A DNA stretch of 64,000 nucleotides from Thermoplasmata archaeon. Its GTDB lineage: Archaea; Thermoplasmatota; Thermoplasmata; Thermoplasmatales; Thermoplasmataceae. The notes beneath the pieces were generated by a model. It worked only from the letters and a program-made list of their open reading frames with translations, ran no database searches and was not told where the DNA came from. Position numbers and translations under genes: made by a program. The stretch covers positions 1 through 64,000 of the forward strand of contig JAJZJZ010000003.1 in NCBI GenBank assembly GCA_021809755.1. Direction: 5' to 3'. Position 1 is the first letter of the stretch. Every line of letters starts with the position of its first letter. Of this stretch, positions 16,679-25,740 are shown piece after piece.

Positions 16679-18118
16679 ATGAATAGTGAAATACAAAAAT
16701 TTGATCTTTTAATACTGGGAAAGGGTGCTGCTGCATTTTCAGCAGCTATAAAGGCCTCCGAGATCAGTAATGGAGAGATGAGAATTGCAATGATTGGAAT
16801 GGGACCATTAGGAGGAACCTGTGTAAATGTTGGTTGTGTTCCATCAAAGTACCTTCTGGAGGCATCCCATGCAGTTTTCAAGCCAGAACACCCTAAAATG
16901 GTTGGAATATTTGAAACTCCTGTAAAACATGATTTTTCTAAAATAATGGTAGGCCTGAATGATTATGTGAATCATGCAAGGGATGTGAAGTATGCAAACG
17001 TAATAGAGAATTACAAGAATGTCAAAGTGCTTGACGGACTTGGAAAATTTGTTGACAAAAAAACAGTAATTATAACTGATGCGGAGGGAAAGGAATTGTC
17101 ACGAGTTTCCGGTTCAAACATATTGATTGCTACTGGTTCAAGACCAACAGCACCTAATATCGAAGGACTCTCGGATACCGGATACCTTACCAGCGACACT
17201 TTGTGGAAAATAAAAAAACTGCCTGAATCCATAGCAATAATTGGTGGAGGAGCAATCGGTCTTGAGATGGGGCAGGCTTTGCTACATCTTGGTTCAAAAA
17301 TTATTGTCATAGAGGCTCTTGATTCATTGCTTCCGCAGACGGAGCCAGAGATAGGATTAAATTTGAAGACGGTGCTTGAAGAGGAGGGAATGAAATTTTA
17401 CCTCAGAGCTCGAGTCAACGCAGTAAAGAAAACTGCAAATGGCAAAACACTGGAGATCATTACGCATAAGGGAAAGGAGAGTTTAGAAGTAAAAGAGATC
17501 ATTGTAGCCACGGGAAGAATACCTAATACCGAGGGTCTGAATCTTGAGTCTGCCGGGGTAAAAACCGATCAAAGGGGTCTTATTATTACCTCACCGAATA
17601 TGAAGACCTCTACACCCGGCATATATGCTGCAGGAGACTGCGTTTCAAAGAGAATGTTTCTTGAAACACTGGCCGCAAGGGAAGGTGTGATTGCTGTAAG
17701 CAATATGTTTGGGGAGGATCAGGAGATTGATTATGACTCTTCAACATGGGCTGTTTTCACAAGTCCTCAGATAGCAGGTGTGGGAATGACTGAAAATGAA
17801 TTTTCAAAGAAGAACGGTGCATGTTCGTGCAGGGTCTTCTCTCTGTCAAACCTCACAAAGGCAAGCATAATGGGAGAGACTGAAGGCATCATAAAAATCA
17901 CGGTTGATCCAAGAGACAACAGAATTGTGGGTATGCACATAATGGCCCCAAATGCCACAGATATAATCACTGAGGGTGCATATGCAGTGAAAAATAGGTA
18001 TACCATAGATGATATTATATCAACAAGCCATATATTTCCATCAATATCTGAGGGAATAAAACTCGCTGCACAATCCTTCATAAGAGACCTCTCAAAAATG
18101 GCTTGCTGTGTGGAGTGA
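16679..18118 (+). CDS. merA: mercuric reductase (MerA-like flavoprotein disulfide reductase)
   Basis: A 479-residue enzyme of the dihydrolipoamide-dehydrogenase family, predicted to reduce Hg(II) to volatile Hg(0) with NAD(P)H. FAD site GKGAAAFSAA, redox-active pair GGTCVNVGCVPSK, NAD(P)H site IGGGAIGLEMG, second FAD motif AAGDC and a dimerisation domain follow in order. The decisive sign is the C-terminal Cys pair (MACCVE), which separates MerA from lipoamide and glutathione reductases. The N-terminal HMA domain common in bacterial MerA is absent and encoded separately just upstream. AAGGAGG at 16663-16669 abuts an ATG at 16670 but is well spaced for the ATG at 16679, which I therefore prefer. 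Confidence 0.88.
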   Translation: MNSEIQKFDLLILGKGAAAFSAAIKASEISNGEMRIAMIGMGPLGGTCVNVGCVPSKYLLEASHAVFKPEHPKMVGIFETPVKHDFSKIMVGLNDYVNHARDVKYANVIENYKNVKVLDGLGKFVDKKTVIITDAEGKELSRVSGSNILIATGSRPTAPNIEGLSDTGYLTSDTLWKIKKLPESIAIIGGGAIGLEMGQALLHLGSKIIVIEALDSLLPQTEPEIGLNLKTVLEEEGMKFYLRARVNAVKKTANGKTLEIITHKGKESLEVKEIIVATGRIPNTEGLNLESAGVKTDQRGLIITSPNMKTSTPGIYAAGDCVSKRMFLETLAAREGVIAVSNMFGEDQEIDYDSSTWAVFTSPQIAGVGMTENEFSKKNGACSCRVFSLSNLTKASIMGETEGIIKITVDPRDNRIVGMHIMAPNATDIITEGAYAVKNRYTIDDIISTSHIFPSISEGIKLAAQSFIRDLSKMACCVE

Positions 18119-18123
18119 TAATT

Positions 18124-18498
18124 ATGGAATATAATCAAATAATTTCAAAATATCAATTTGATGAAACAATTGAAGTTCTTAGAAAATCCATAGAAGATAA
18201 TGGCCTCAAGGTAGTTTCATTCATAGATGCCCGTGAAAACCTTAGGAAAATTGGCATCAATATTGGGGGCAATTCAATCTTTGAGGTTTTCCATCCAAAG
18301 TTTGCAATTGAAGTCTTTCAAAAAGATTTAAGGGCAGGGATCGTCCCGCCTCTGAGAATTTATGTCTATGAAGATAATGGTAAAACAAAAGTAAATGCGC
18401 AAAGTGCAACAGAGCTTTTTGCACCTTTCACAGGACTTGGTGACCTTGCCAATCGAATTGACAGTCAGATCCAAGCCATTACAAATTCAATAAAATAG
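18124..18498 (+). CDS. DUF302-domain protein
   Basis: A 124-residue soluble protein matching the DUF302 pattern. A first helix (FDETIEVLRKSIEDNGLKVV) leads into VSFIDARENLRKIGIN, with the later IFEVFHPKFAIEVFQKD and PPLRIYVYED strands. DUF302 proteins have no firm biochemical role and are often found beside heavy-metal, sulfur or redox genes. The gene starts 5 bases after merA and must be co-transcribed with it, making a three-gene HMA-MerA-DUF302 unit. A link to metal or thiol stress is inferred from that context only. The frame is open upstream to 18103, but the ATG at 18124 avoids overlap with merA. Confidence 0.75.
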   Translation: MEYNQIISKYQFDETIEVLRKSIEDNGLKVVSFIDARENLRKIGINIGGNSIFEVFHPKFAIEVFQKDLRAGIVPPLRIYVYEDNGKTKVNAQSATELFAPFTGLGDLANRIDSQIQAITNSIK

Positions 18499-18609
18499 TA
18501 ATTTATTAATAGGGTCATTCAAAAAGATAGTAGAATGCATAGTACTGTTTAACACGATTTAAAATTTTACATTTGAAAATAGGGCTTTTTTTGAATGCTT
18601 GTACCAGAA

Positions 18610-19026
18610 TTATTCCAAATCCATAAAACTGTGCAAAACATGGCCGTATCCTGAAAGTTCCCATAGCTGAGCCCTTAAACGTTCTTTATCAGGTTTTTCC
18701 TTTAGCAATTCGCCCATCGTGGAATCCCATTTTTCCATATCATTTTTGAAATTTTTTACGATTTTTGATGCGTCCGAATGTGATAGAATCGGAGCAGTAG
18801 TGTTTCCAGTAAGGGCACACATCTGTACAAACCTTGCCAATGCAAGATCAAGAAAATAGAATTTTTCCATGTCTATAACAAGATAAATCCCCTCAGTTTC
18901 ACGATACATGAATATATCAGTTCCTTTAGGTAGTTCCATGTACTTTTCCCATTTTATGCCTGTCAAGTAATCATCAGGAAATTTCTTAAAGCCAATCTTT
19001 ATTTTCAGTTCGTCCCACTCTATCAT
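18610..19026 (-). CDS. conserved-looking protein of unknown function
   Basis: A 138-residue acidic, soluble protein that I do not recognise. It has no signal peptide, membrane helix or cysteine cluster; Trp residues are frequent (IEW, IKWEKY, EKWDS, LWEL). The second half looks alpha-helical. It is the last gene of a three-gene minus-strand operon after a membrane protein and a metallophosphoesterase, starting 17 bases after the latter. It may act with the phosphoesterase, but the sequence alone gives no activity. Confidence 0.6.
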   Translation of the reverse strand: MIEWDELKIKIGFKKFPDDYLTGIKWEKYMELPKGTDIFMYRETEGIYLVIDMEKFYFLDLALARFVQMCALTGNTTAPILSHSDASKIVKNFKNDMEKWDSTMGELLKEKPDKERLRAQLWELSGYGHVLHSFMDLE

Positions 19027-19043
19027 CCCTTACCCTCGATTTA

Positions 19044-19727
19044 TCAATAGTATGAAAGTAGTTTCTCCAGAATAACCTTGTCTTTTACCAATTCCTTCAG
19101 CATTTTTTTAACTTTGATATTTTCGTATTTGAAGCGATGAAATTCCAAGGTATCCCTATACAGATCCATAATCAGGTAAAATGGATCAGGATTTCCATCT
19201 CTTGGCATACCACAGCTTCCTGGATTAATGATCCTTGACTTGTATAACATGGGAAAGTGAGTATGCCCTAACATAATCCTTGAGAAATTCATCAGGTTTG
19301 GGTCCTCAGCTATCTGATCTGTCTCCTTCCCGTATGTGTATCCGAATAGATTGTTGTATGGAGAACCGTGCATCATCAGAAACCGGACCCCATCTAGCTC
19401 AATTTCAATCTTGGTTTTAAATGTATTTAGAATATCTTTTGAAGATTTGTCCAAAAATTTGATTGTGATATTTTCCATGGTATATAGGGCAATATCTAGT
19501 GTCTTTGAACTGCATTTAGGATCAACTCCGTAAAGAACTGCATTATCATGATTTCCCATGACTCTATATTTCACGTTGTCCTTGATCCATTGAAGTGTCT
19601 CAGCAGGTTGGGGGCCATAATTAACGGCATCCCCTAAAAAAATTATCTCATCATATTGTTCCTTTCTGTCTAAGGCTTTAATTGCCTCAAAGTTGGAATG
19701 GGCATCAGATATGATGAGTAATCTCAT
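19044..19727 (-). CDS. metallophosphoesterase of the YfcE/MJ0936 type
   Basis: A 227-residue calcineurin-like phosphoesterase with the full set of metal-binding motifs in order: SDAHSN near the N-terminus, FLGDAVNYGP, MGNHDNAV, MHGSPYN and GHTHFPM. It is expected to bind two divalent metals and hydrolyse phosphodiesters or small phosphomonoesters; the physiological substrate is not deducible. Length and motif spacing suit the archaeal MJ0936-like family. It lies between a membrane-protein gene (23-base gap) and a small unknown gene (17-base gap) on the same strand, which looks like one operon. Confidence 0.85.
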   Translation of the reverse strand: MRLLIISDAHSNFEAIKALDRKEQYDEIIFLGDAVNYGPQPAETLQWIKDNVKYRVMGNHDNAVLYGVDPKCSSKTLDIALYTMENITIKFLDKSSKDILNTFKTKIEIELDGVRFLMMHGSPYNNLFGYTYGKETDQIAEDPNLMNFSRIMLGHTHFPMLYKSRIINPGSCGMPRDGNPDPFYLIMDLYRDTLEFHRFKYENIKVKKMLKELVKDKVILEKLLSYY

Positions 19728-19750
19728 AGTTCTAAATGTTCTTAAACAAT

Positions 19751-20209
19751 TTACACCTTTCTTAAATTATTATTCTGTGCATCATAACGCTTAGAAAATC
19801 TCATATAAAATGAAGACAGAAAATATCCTGAAAGTGCTGATATTAATATGTATCCAATGTCACTTATATCTCCTGGAAATGGATATATTAAGATAAAAAA
19901 TAATCCAAAAACTAATCCAAGAATAATTCCTCGTTTACCAGGACTTAGCTTTCCAAAAAGATGGCCCGTCCGTTCAAATATAATGGATATGATTATTCCT
20001 CCCATTAGACCTAAGATTATAAGTGCAATAACAAGCACGAATGCAAATGTTTGAAATGAGGGAGCAGGTGATGTTCCGGATCCGTTCAAATAGGATGTGA
20101 CCTGACTTCTGTTGAGGGAAAGAATCAGATAGGAGAAGAATCCTGTGAATACCCCCCAAAAGCCACCAGACACTATTCCTGCTCTGAACAGACTTCTTGA
20201 AATGGCCAT
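19751..20209 (-). CDS. four-helix membrane protein of unknown function
   Basis: A 152-residue membrane protein with about four helices (roughly residues 12-33, 53-77, 90-108 and 117-136) and a basic C-terminal tail (RFSKRYDAQ). No family is recognised. It is the first gene of the operon with the metallophosphoesterase. It is divergent from the cobalamin adenosyltransferase gene, with 85 bases between them holding both promoters. Confidence 0.55.
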   Translation of the reverse strand: MAISRSLFRAGIVSGGFWGVFTGFFSYLILSLNRSQVTSYLNGSGTSPAPSFQTFAFVLVIALIILGLMGGIIISIIFERTGHLFGKLSPGKRGIILGLVFGLFFILIYPFPGDISDIGYILISALSGYFLSSFYMRFSKRYDAQNNNLRKV

Positions 20210-20294
20210 TAACTCTTAAGAGTACGATGGCTTTTATAATTTGCCTCGCCTCTAAATGTAGCAATGTTTACAATCTTGTGAAACATCTTGCATT

Positions 20295-20825
20295 ATGTTT
20301 ACCGGGAGAGGAGACAAGGGTGAAACCGATACGGGGACTGGAGAACGTGTTAACAAGGGGTCGGCAATAATCGACCTCGAGGGAGACTTAGATGAACTGA
20401 ATTCTTTCGTTGGATTCGCCAGATCTATTTCCAGGTGGAGCGACATAAAAAGAGACCTTGAAGCAGTTCAGAGAGACCTTTTCACTGTCGGAGAGCATGT
20501 AACTTTGAAAGGAAGAAAGAGGGTCATTACAGAAGATAGGGTAAAATGGTTAGAAGAGAGAATTTCAGAGTATGGGAAAGAGTTTGGCAAGGTAACCCTG
20601 TTTGTTCTTCAGGGAGGCTCGCAGGAGGCCTCTGCACTACACATTGCCAGAACAGTTTGCAGGAGGGCAGAGAGAGATTTGACAAGAATAGCTTCTGGAA
20701 GAGAGATTGATAAGGCGGTACAGGGATACATGAACCGTCTTTCGAGTCTGTTCTTTTATCATGCGCTGGTATCCAATAAAAGGCTTGGGGTTGAGGAGGA
20801 AATATGGCCCCTAAAGTATCCTTGA
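20295..20825 (+). CDS. ATP:cob(I)alamin adenosyltransferase (PduO type)
   Basis: A 176-residue enzyme that transfers the adenosyl group of ATP to cob(I)alamin, making adenosylcobalamin. The N-terminal ATP-binding GRGDKGETDTGTG (about residues 4-16), the DELNSFVGFAR block (35-45) and the C-terminal RTVCRRAERDL (125-135) are the family signatures. The first motif is slightly off the usual TGDDGTT form. The product is the cofactor of the class II ribonucleotide reductase encoded at 27473. The 3' end overlaps the convergent MBL hydrolase gene by 15 bases. Confidence 0.88.
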   Translation: MFTGRGDKGETDTGTGERVNKGSAIIDLEGDLDELNSFVGFARSISRWSDIKRDLEAVQRDLFTVGEHVTLKGRKRVITEDRVKWLEERISEYGKEFGKVTLFVLQGGSQEASALHIARTVCRRAERDLTRIASGREIDKAVQGYMNRLSSLFFYHALVSNKRLGVEEEIWPLKYP

Positions 20826-21503
20826 ACCTAGAGATTTGGGTAGGGATTTCTCTTCGGCTGCATATTTGAATAGTGTGTTGATCATCTTTTCCCTTCTTAT
20901 AGTGGTTGGTTCTCCGTGGCCCGGGTATACCTTATAATCTTCACCTATTTTCCACAATTTCCATAGGCTTTCCACCATGTCATTCTCTGAGCCTCCCACA
21001 TCTATTCTGCCTATGCCTCCAGCAAAGAGTGTGTCCCCAGTCATCAGATTCTTATCAAAGGAGAAGATAGTACTTCCTGGAGTGTGCCCTGGGTATTCAG
21101 TTCCATCAATATCAATTTCACCAATTCTAATTGTAATATGTCCCATAAATGTTTGATCTGGAGAAGGTGCCTTGAAAGCAGCACCGTGTATAAATTCTCC
21201 TATGAGCTTTTCTGATTCCCTCATGATTGGTACTTCCTTTGAACTTATTATGAATTTAGCATTGAACTGCTTTCTTAGCTCATCCACCGCAAGCACGTGA
21301 TCAAAGTGACCATGAGTCGCAAGAATGTATTTAGGTGCCAGCTTAGATTCTTTAATGTAATTGAGTATGAGTTTGCTATTACCTCCAGGATCTAAGATAG
21401 CACATTCTCCTGCACTTCCTATTACATAACAGTTTGTCATTAACTGACCGACTGTTATCTTTTTTAGTGATACCATACCGGGCATTGATGAAATATCATC
21501 CAT
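20811..21503 (-). CDS. metallo-beta-lactamase-fold hydrolase, glyoxalase-II-like
   Basis: A 230-residue hydrolase with the two-metal site complete: THGHFDH, PGHTPGS, TGDTLFAGGIGRID and YPGHGEPT. The short form, lacking the C-terminal helical domain of true glyoxalase II, is typical of the YcbL-like group that hydrolyses S-lactoylglutathione or related thioesters. Archaea of this kind lack glutathione, so the natural thioester is unknown. The frame is open upstream to a TTG at 21587. I chose the ATG at 21503 because a TATA-like ctataaat lies upstream between 21555 and 21565 and the family domain begins just after. It is convergent and slightly overlapping with the adenosyltransferase gene. Confidence 0.82.
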   Translation of the reverse strand: MDDISSMPGMVSLKKITVGQLMTNCYVIGSAGECAILDPGGNSKLILNYIKESKLAPKYILATHGHFDHVLAVDELRKQFNAKFIISSKEVPIMRESEKLIGEFIHGAAFKAPSPDQTFMGHITIRIGEIDIDGTEYPGHTPGSTIFSFDKNLMTGDTLFAGGIGRIDVGGSENDMVESLWKLWKIGEDYKVYPGHGEPTTIRREKMINTLFKYAAEEKSLPKSLGSRIL

Positions 21504-21669
21504 TGGCAAATAAACATTGGTATTACGGTTCAATTGCCCATGATAACAGATACCATTTATAGACCATAGTATTTTAGCTAATGCCAATTATACTGCTTTA
21601 CTATTTAATGAGATTTTAAGCCTTCATTCTAATCACTAAACCTTAAATAAATGGGTATGATGATATACA

Positions 21670-22329
21670 ATGCCATTGATCAATGATGAGTATCGAAAGC
21701 TTTTGACCAGTGAATTCCAGAAAATACTGGTACATGATGTTAAACTAATCGTTTTTATCAAGGAAGGGGAAGATTGTAAATATTGTGCCGAGACTGTTAC
21801 ACTCTGCAATGAACTTACGGAATTGAATAAGAAAATAACCTGTGAGGTTGTTAAAGAAAATGATCCTCTGGTTTCTAACTATAATATAGAGAAATATCCG
21901 GCGATTATCGTAACTGGAAATGGTATAGAGGATAGCAGGGTAAGATATTATGGAATCCCTTCTGGTTATGAATTCGGAACTCTCATAGAAGACATAGAAG
22001 AAGTTTCAAGATCTAAGAAAGAGATAGATGAAAAAGCTCTTGCAAAGATCTCCACAATAAACAAACCCATAAAGATAAAGGTCTTCGTCACTCCCACATG
22101 CCCATATTGCCCAAGAGCTGTGAAAATAGCTCATAAATTTGCTATAGCCAATCCGAATATCGTTGGAGAAATGATTGAAACCCACGAATTCCAAGAAGAT
22201 GCAGCAAAATTTGGGGTGTCAAGTGTGCCCCACATAGTAATAAATGATGATGTGCAATTTGTTGGTGCTTTGCCTGAAGAGGAGTTTGCAAATAATGTTC
22301 TGGAAGCATTCAATAAGATGAATCAATAA
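21670..22329 (+). CDS. protein disulfide oxidoreductase (PDO), two thioredoxin folds
   Basis: A 219-residue archaeal PDO/glutaredoxin-like protein built of two thioredoxin-fold units, each with an active CxxC: CKYC (C36, C39) and CPYC (C144, C147). The cis-proline neighbourhoods YPAIIV and VPHIVI are present in both halves. PDO catalyses disulfide formation, reduction and isomerisation in the cytosol of thermophilic archaea. The second site, CPYC, is the classic reductase one; the first has lost the central proline. The gene stands alone, with a ccttaaata TATA-like box about 25 bases before its ATG. Confidence 0.92.
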   Translation: MPLINDEYRKLLTSEFQKILVHDVKLIVFIKEGEDCKYCAETVTLCNELTELNKKITCEVVKENDPLVSNYNIEKYPAIIVTGNGIEDSRVRYYGIPSGYEFGTLIEDIEEVSRSKKEIDEKALAKISTINKPIKIKVFVTPTCPYCPRAVKIAHKFAIANPNIVGEMIETHEFQEDAAKFGVSSVPHIVINDDVQFVGALPEEEFANNVLEAFNKMNQ

Positions 22330-22365
22330 GATTCTTCACTAAATTTGAAGTTTGGCTTGACATTC

Positions 22366-22527
22366 TCAATCATCCTTTTTAATGATAAGGTAGACCTTTT
22401 TCCCAATGAATTCTTTTGGACATGTCACCTTGGCCCCTGATCCAAATTTTGTAACTGTCTTTTCCATGTAAGCCTGAATATTTTTCACGGTGATTTCATT
22501 TTCTTCTTTAATATCTACCTTTTTCAT
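22366..22527 (-). CDS. DUF2080-like small protein
   Basis: A 53-residue ORF on the minus strand. It starts MKKVDIKEENEI and ends with CPKEFIGKKVYLIIKKDD, a close match to the PKEWIGKKV-I core of the DUF2080 family of small archaeal proteins often found with transposons. The preceding TKFGSGAKVT is also typical (FGNSA-V pattern). These proteins have an AbrB-like half-barrel look and may bind DNA. No transposase gene is next to it, so it may be a relic of an element or a domesticated gene. It explains about half of the otherwise empty 22330-22706 interval. Confidence 0.65.
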   Translation of the reverse strand: MKKVDIKEENEITVKNIQAYMEKTVTKFGSGAKVTCPKEFIGKKVYLIIKKDD

Positions 22528-22706
22528 ACTATGTTAATTGAATGTATATCTATTACTTTTCGTTTTTTACACATAACTGATTATTAAGGATACAATGTAA
22601 ACTTCAAAATTATAATCCGGAATTGGCATGAATAACGTTGGAATTTGTCTAAACAGTGTGAACATTTCAAGAAAATAGCATATAGATGAATAATCTTCCC
22701 ACTTAG

Positions 22707-23096
22707 ATGGAAGCTGAAGAAATACACAATATGATTGCATTAGCCAAAAGAAGAAGGTGGACCTTGCCGATTGGTATTATTTTATGGGTAAGTTCATCAA
22801 TTATTTTCGCTTATTCTATTTTAAACACAACTATGATTCCAATATATCAGGGAAATGGAAAATATATTAGCTATAAAGCCCCCCTGCTCGATTCAAACAT
22901 TATACTATATCTTGGAATTGTTTTTCTCTTACTGGTAATGGGAGTTGCTTTTTTGGCAATTTCCCAGAGGTGTCTGAGAAATGCAGTACTGATTTACTTA
23001 AAAAAACCTATAACAGACATATCCTATAATGAATATATGACTGCGAAGGGAAACATTTTAAAGTGGGAGAAGGAAGGGGTTCCAGAATATATATAA
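22707..23096 (+). CDS. small protein with two membrane helices, unknown function
   Basis: A 129-residue protein with a short charged N-terminus (LAKRRRW), a membrane helix at about 20-40, a loop of 30 residues, a second helix at about 66-88 and a cytoplasmic tail of 40 residues. It has no recognisable family. Both ends would be cytoplasmic by the positive-inside rule. It stands alone before the DRG GTPase gene (139-base gap). Confidence 0.5.
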   Translation: MEAEEIHNMIALAKRRRWTLPIGIILWVSSSIIFAYSILNTTMIPIYQGNGKYISYKAPLLDSNIILYLGIVFLLLVMGVAFLAISQRCLRNAVLIYLKKPITDISYNEYMTAKGNILKWEKEGVPEYI

Positions 23097-23235
23097 TGAT
23101 CCTCAGGAGTGAATTCAATGATGTTAGAGGCGACTTTGAATGAATTTGATTATCCATTATTCCTTTTTGGTGATATGCTGAAATAAGAGCTATGAAATGA
23201 TCCAGCATGATTAATAGATAAGGTAAAATCAATGT

Positions 23236-24342
23236 TTGAGCTTTGAGATAAAATTGCCCACAATAGAAGACCGCATAAAGGAAATAGAACAGGAGATAAA
23301 AAAGACAAAATACAACAAGGCCACTGAGAGTCACATTGGTCTCCTGAAAGCAAAGATGGCAAGGCTTCAATTGGAGGCTGAAAGCCATAAGAAATCAGGT
23401 GGTGGATCAGGTTTTTCTGTTCCAAAAACTGGAGATGCCACTGTTGCACTTGTGGGTTATCCTAATGTGGGAAAGAGCAGTCTTGTGAACGCTATGACGC
23501 ACAGTGGTAGCGAAGTTGGAAATTTTGCGTTTACCACACTGAGGGTAATTCCTGGAATCCTGAAGTATAAAGGCTGCCAGATTCAGATTCTTGATCTCCC
23601 AGGGATCATTGAGAATGCTTCGTCCGGTTCAGGTAGAGGAAGAGAGGTTCTTGCAATAGTCAGGAATGCAGATCTTGTCTTATTAGTTACAGATAATGAA
23701 GCAAAGGGTATGGATAAGATAATAGAGGAACTTAGAAAAGTCGGAATAGTTTTGAACAGAAAGAGAAAGAATATTTCGATGAAAAGAGCTAACACAGGAG
23801 GAATAAGAATCCGGAAACCCAAATCTCTGACTCTTCCTGAAGAACAGATCAAGGCAATCGCCAAGGAATTTAAAATTACAAACGCAGAGTTGTATATCAG
23901 GGAATCCGTTGATTCTGACGACCTCATTGATTTCTTTAGAGGCAATGTTGTGTATCTTCCAAGTATGATTGCTGTAAACAAGATCGATCTTCCACACGAT
24001 GAAACCAAAATAAAGGAACTCAACTCTTTTGGAAAGATTGCAGAGGTTTCAGCGTCTACGGGAAAGGGTGTAGAAGAACTTAAAGAGATGATTTACGAGT
24101 CATTGAGCCTGGTCAGAGTATTTCTAAGAGATAAATCTGGAAAGATCGACTATGAACGTCCCCTTGTTCTCACGGAAGGAACAACCGTTAGGGATGTTTG
24201 CAGGAACATAAGCAGGGAAATGCTGGTATCGTTCAAATATGCAATTCTAAGGAGCGATAGAAGTAAGGTCAACGATATGAGGGTAGGACTTGAATATTCA
24301 GTGGCAGATGGAGATATAATAACCATAGTTAGCAGAAATTAA
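23236..24342 (+). CDS. DRG-family GTPase
   Basis: A 368-residue developmentally-regulated-GTP-binding-type GTPase, universal in archaea and eukaryotes and linked to translating ribosomes. G1 GYPNVGKSS (74-82), G3 DLPGI, G4 NKID and G5 SAST are all present, with the N-terminal basic helix (EIEQEIKKTKYNKATESHIG) typical of DRG, and a C-terminal TGS domain from about residue 290. The start is TTG at 23236, which gives the usual family N-terminus; a nearby ATG at 23232 is out of frame and stops after four codons. It is monocistronic. Confidence 0.93.
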   Translation: MSFEIKLPTIEDRIKEIEQEIKKTKYNKATESHIGLLKAKMARLQLEAESHKKSGGGSGFSVPKTGDATVALVGYPNVGKSSLVNAMTHSGSEVGNFAFTTLRVIPGILKYKGCQIQILDLPGIIENASSGSGRGREVLAIVRNADLVLLVTDNEAKGMDKIIEELRKVGIVLNRKRKNISMKRANTGGIRIRKPKSLTLPEEQIKAIAKEFKITNAELYIRESVDSDDLIDFFRGNVVYLPSMIAVNKIDLPHDETKIKELNSFGKIAEVSASTGKGVEELKEMIYESLSLVRVFLRDKSGKIDYERPLVLTEGTTVRDVCRNISREMLVSFKYAILRSDRSKVNDMRVGLEYSVADGDIITIVSRN

Positions 24343-24368
24343 AATTGTCCCTGCCCTTATACAGAGGG

Positions 24369-25601
24369 TTATAGCGATGATACGTGAAACTTATAGCCAA
24401 GATCTCCAAGCTTTTTGAGAAGAATCTCCAGATGATCGGAATCTCTGAGGTTAATACTGAATGTTATGCTTTGATACCCTGGCGGAGTATCATAACTCAG
24501 ATTATCAACCTCAGCATGGAAGATGTTCCCTCCAGTTGATGATATAGTTGAAGTTATGGCCTGAAGGGTTCCTGGACGATCGGGAATTTTGCATTCTATC
24601 CTGACGAGTCCCTTGTCTTTTTCCATTGCTTTGTATATGATCTTTGAAAGAAGAAGGAGATCAATATTGCCTCCTGAGGCAACTCCTACGGTCTTTTTCC
24701 CCCTAAGATCAACCTTCTGTTCCATTATAGCTGCCAGCGGAGATGCTGCGGATGGTTCTACCAGGATCTTATGTCTCTCAAGAAGCTTAAAAAGTGCATA
24801 GGCCATTGATTCATCAGATACAGTCACCAGTTGATCAACATATTTTTTGATCATTTCAATGTTCAATGTTCCAGGATTTTGAACTGAAATACCATCTGCA
24901 ATTGTAAACCCTTTGCTACTTACTGTATATTCTCCTCTTTTGACAGTCTCGACCACAGAGTCACAGTTTTCGGATTGTACCCCTATGATTTTGACCTTAT
25001 TGTTCATAGCTTTTACAGCCTTTGCTATACCTGATATGAGACCTCCTCCACCAACAGGAACTATGATGTTTTCCACATCTGGATGTTTTTCTAGTATCTC
25101 AAGCCCAATGGTACCCTGTCCTGCAATTATCCATCTGTCATTGAAGCCATCGATAAATGTCCTGTTTTCCTTCTGTGAGAGACGCTTGGCCTCCTGGAAA
25201 GCTTCGGCATAAGAGTTTCCATATAAGATTACTTCTGCCCCGTAAGCCTTGACTGCGTTTATTTTTGCGCTTATTGTGTATGAAGGCATGATAATTTTAG
25301 AGGATACTTTAGCCAAGCGAGCTGCATAGGCCACTCCCTGTGCGTGGTTTCCCGCACTACAGGCTATCACTCCATCCTTTTGTTCCTTACTAGATAATTT
25401 TGATATTTTGAATAGTGCCCCCCTGGTCTTGAAGGATCCTGTTTTTTGGAAATTTTCCAATTTAAAATAAATCGGTGCCCCATAAATATTTGAGAATGTG
25501 GAGGAACATTCAACAGGAGTTGAAAAAATCTTTCCCTTTAGAAATTCCTGAGCCTCCTGAATGTCTTCAATGGAAGGCTCTATAAGATTTTCATCTGACA
25601 T
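24369..25601 (-). CDS. ilvA: threonine ammonia-lyase (threonine dehydratase)
   Basis: A 410-residue PLP enzyme that deaminates threonine to 2-oxobutyrate (and serine to pyruvate). The PLP lysine is in GSFKTRGA (K58), the phosphate-binding Gly-rich loop is GGGGLISG, and an ACT-type regulatory domain fills residues from about 325 (VRIECKIPDRPGTL) to the end. The single ACT-like domain suggests the catabolic/short biosynthetic form rather than long IlvA with two. It could feed isoleucine synthesis or, with the CoA-transferase and beta-oxidation genes here, amino-acid fermentation and respiration. Convergent with the GTPase gene. Confidence 0.9.
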   Translation of the reverse strand: MSDENLIEPSIEDIQEAQEFLKGKIFSTPVECSSTFSNIYGAPIYFKLENFQKTGSFKTRGALFKISKLSSKEQKDGVIACSAGNHAQGVAYAARLAKVSSKIIMPSYTISAKINAVKAYGAEVILYGNSYAEAFQEAKRLSQKENRTFIDGFNDRWIIAGQGTIGLEILEKHPDVENIIVPVGGGGLISGIAKAVKAMNNKVKIIGVQSENCDSVVETVKRGEYTVSSKGFTIADGISVQNPGTLNIEMIKKYVDQLVTVSDESMAYALFKLLERHKILVEPSAASPLAAIMEQKVDLRGKKTVGVASGGNIDLLLLSKIIYKAMEKDKGLVRIECKIPDRPGTLQAITSTISSTGGNIFHAEVDNLSYDTPPGYQSITFSINLRDSDHLEILLKKLGDLGYKFHVSSL

Positions 25602-25740
25602 ATTACTATATCCTCTTCGAGAATATTAACCAATTTCCTCTTGATGAATCGTCTGACAGGAAACTTTCAAGCGGATTGTAATCACTTATTGTCTCGGTTG
25701 TGTGATATGTTGTGTGCGCACTTTTGCATTTAAGAGGAAA

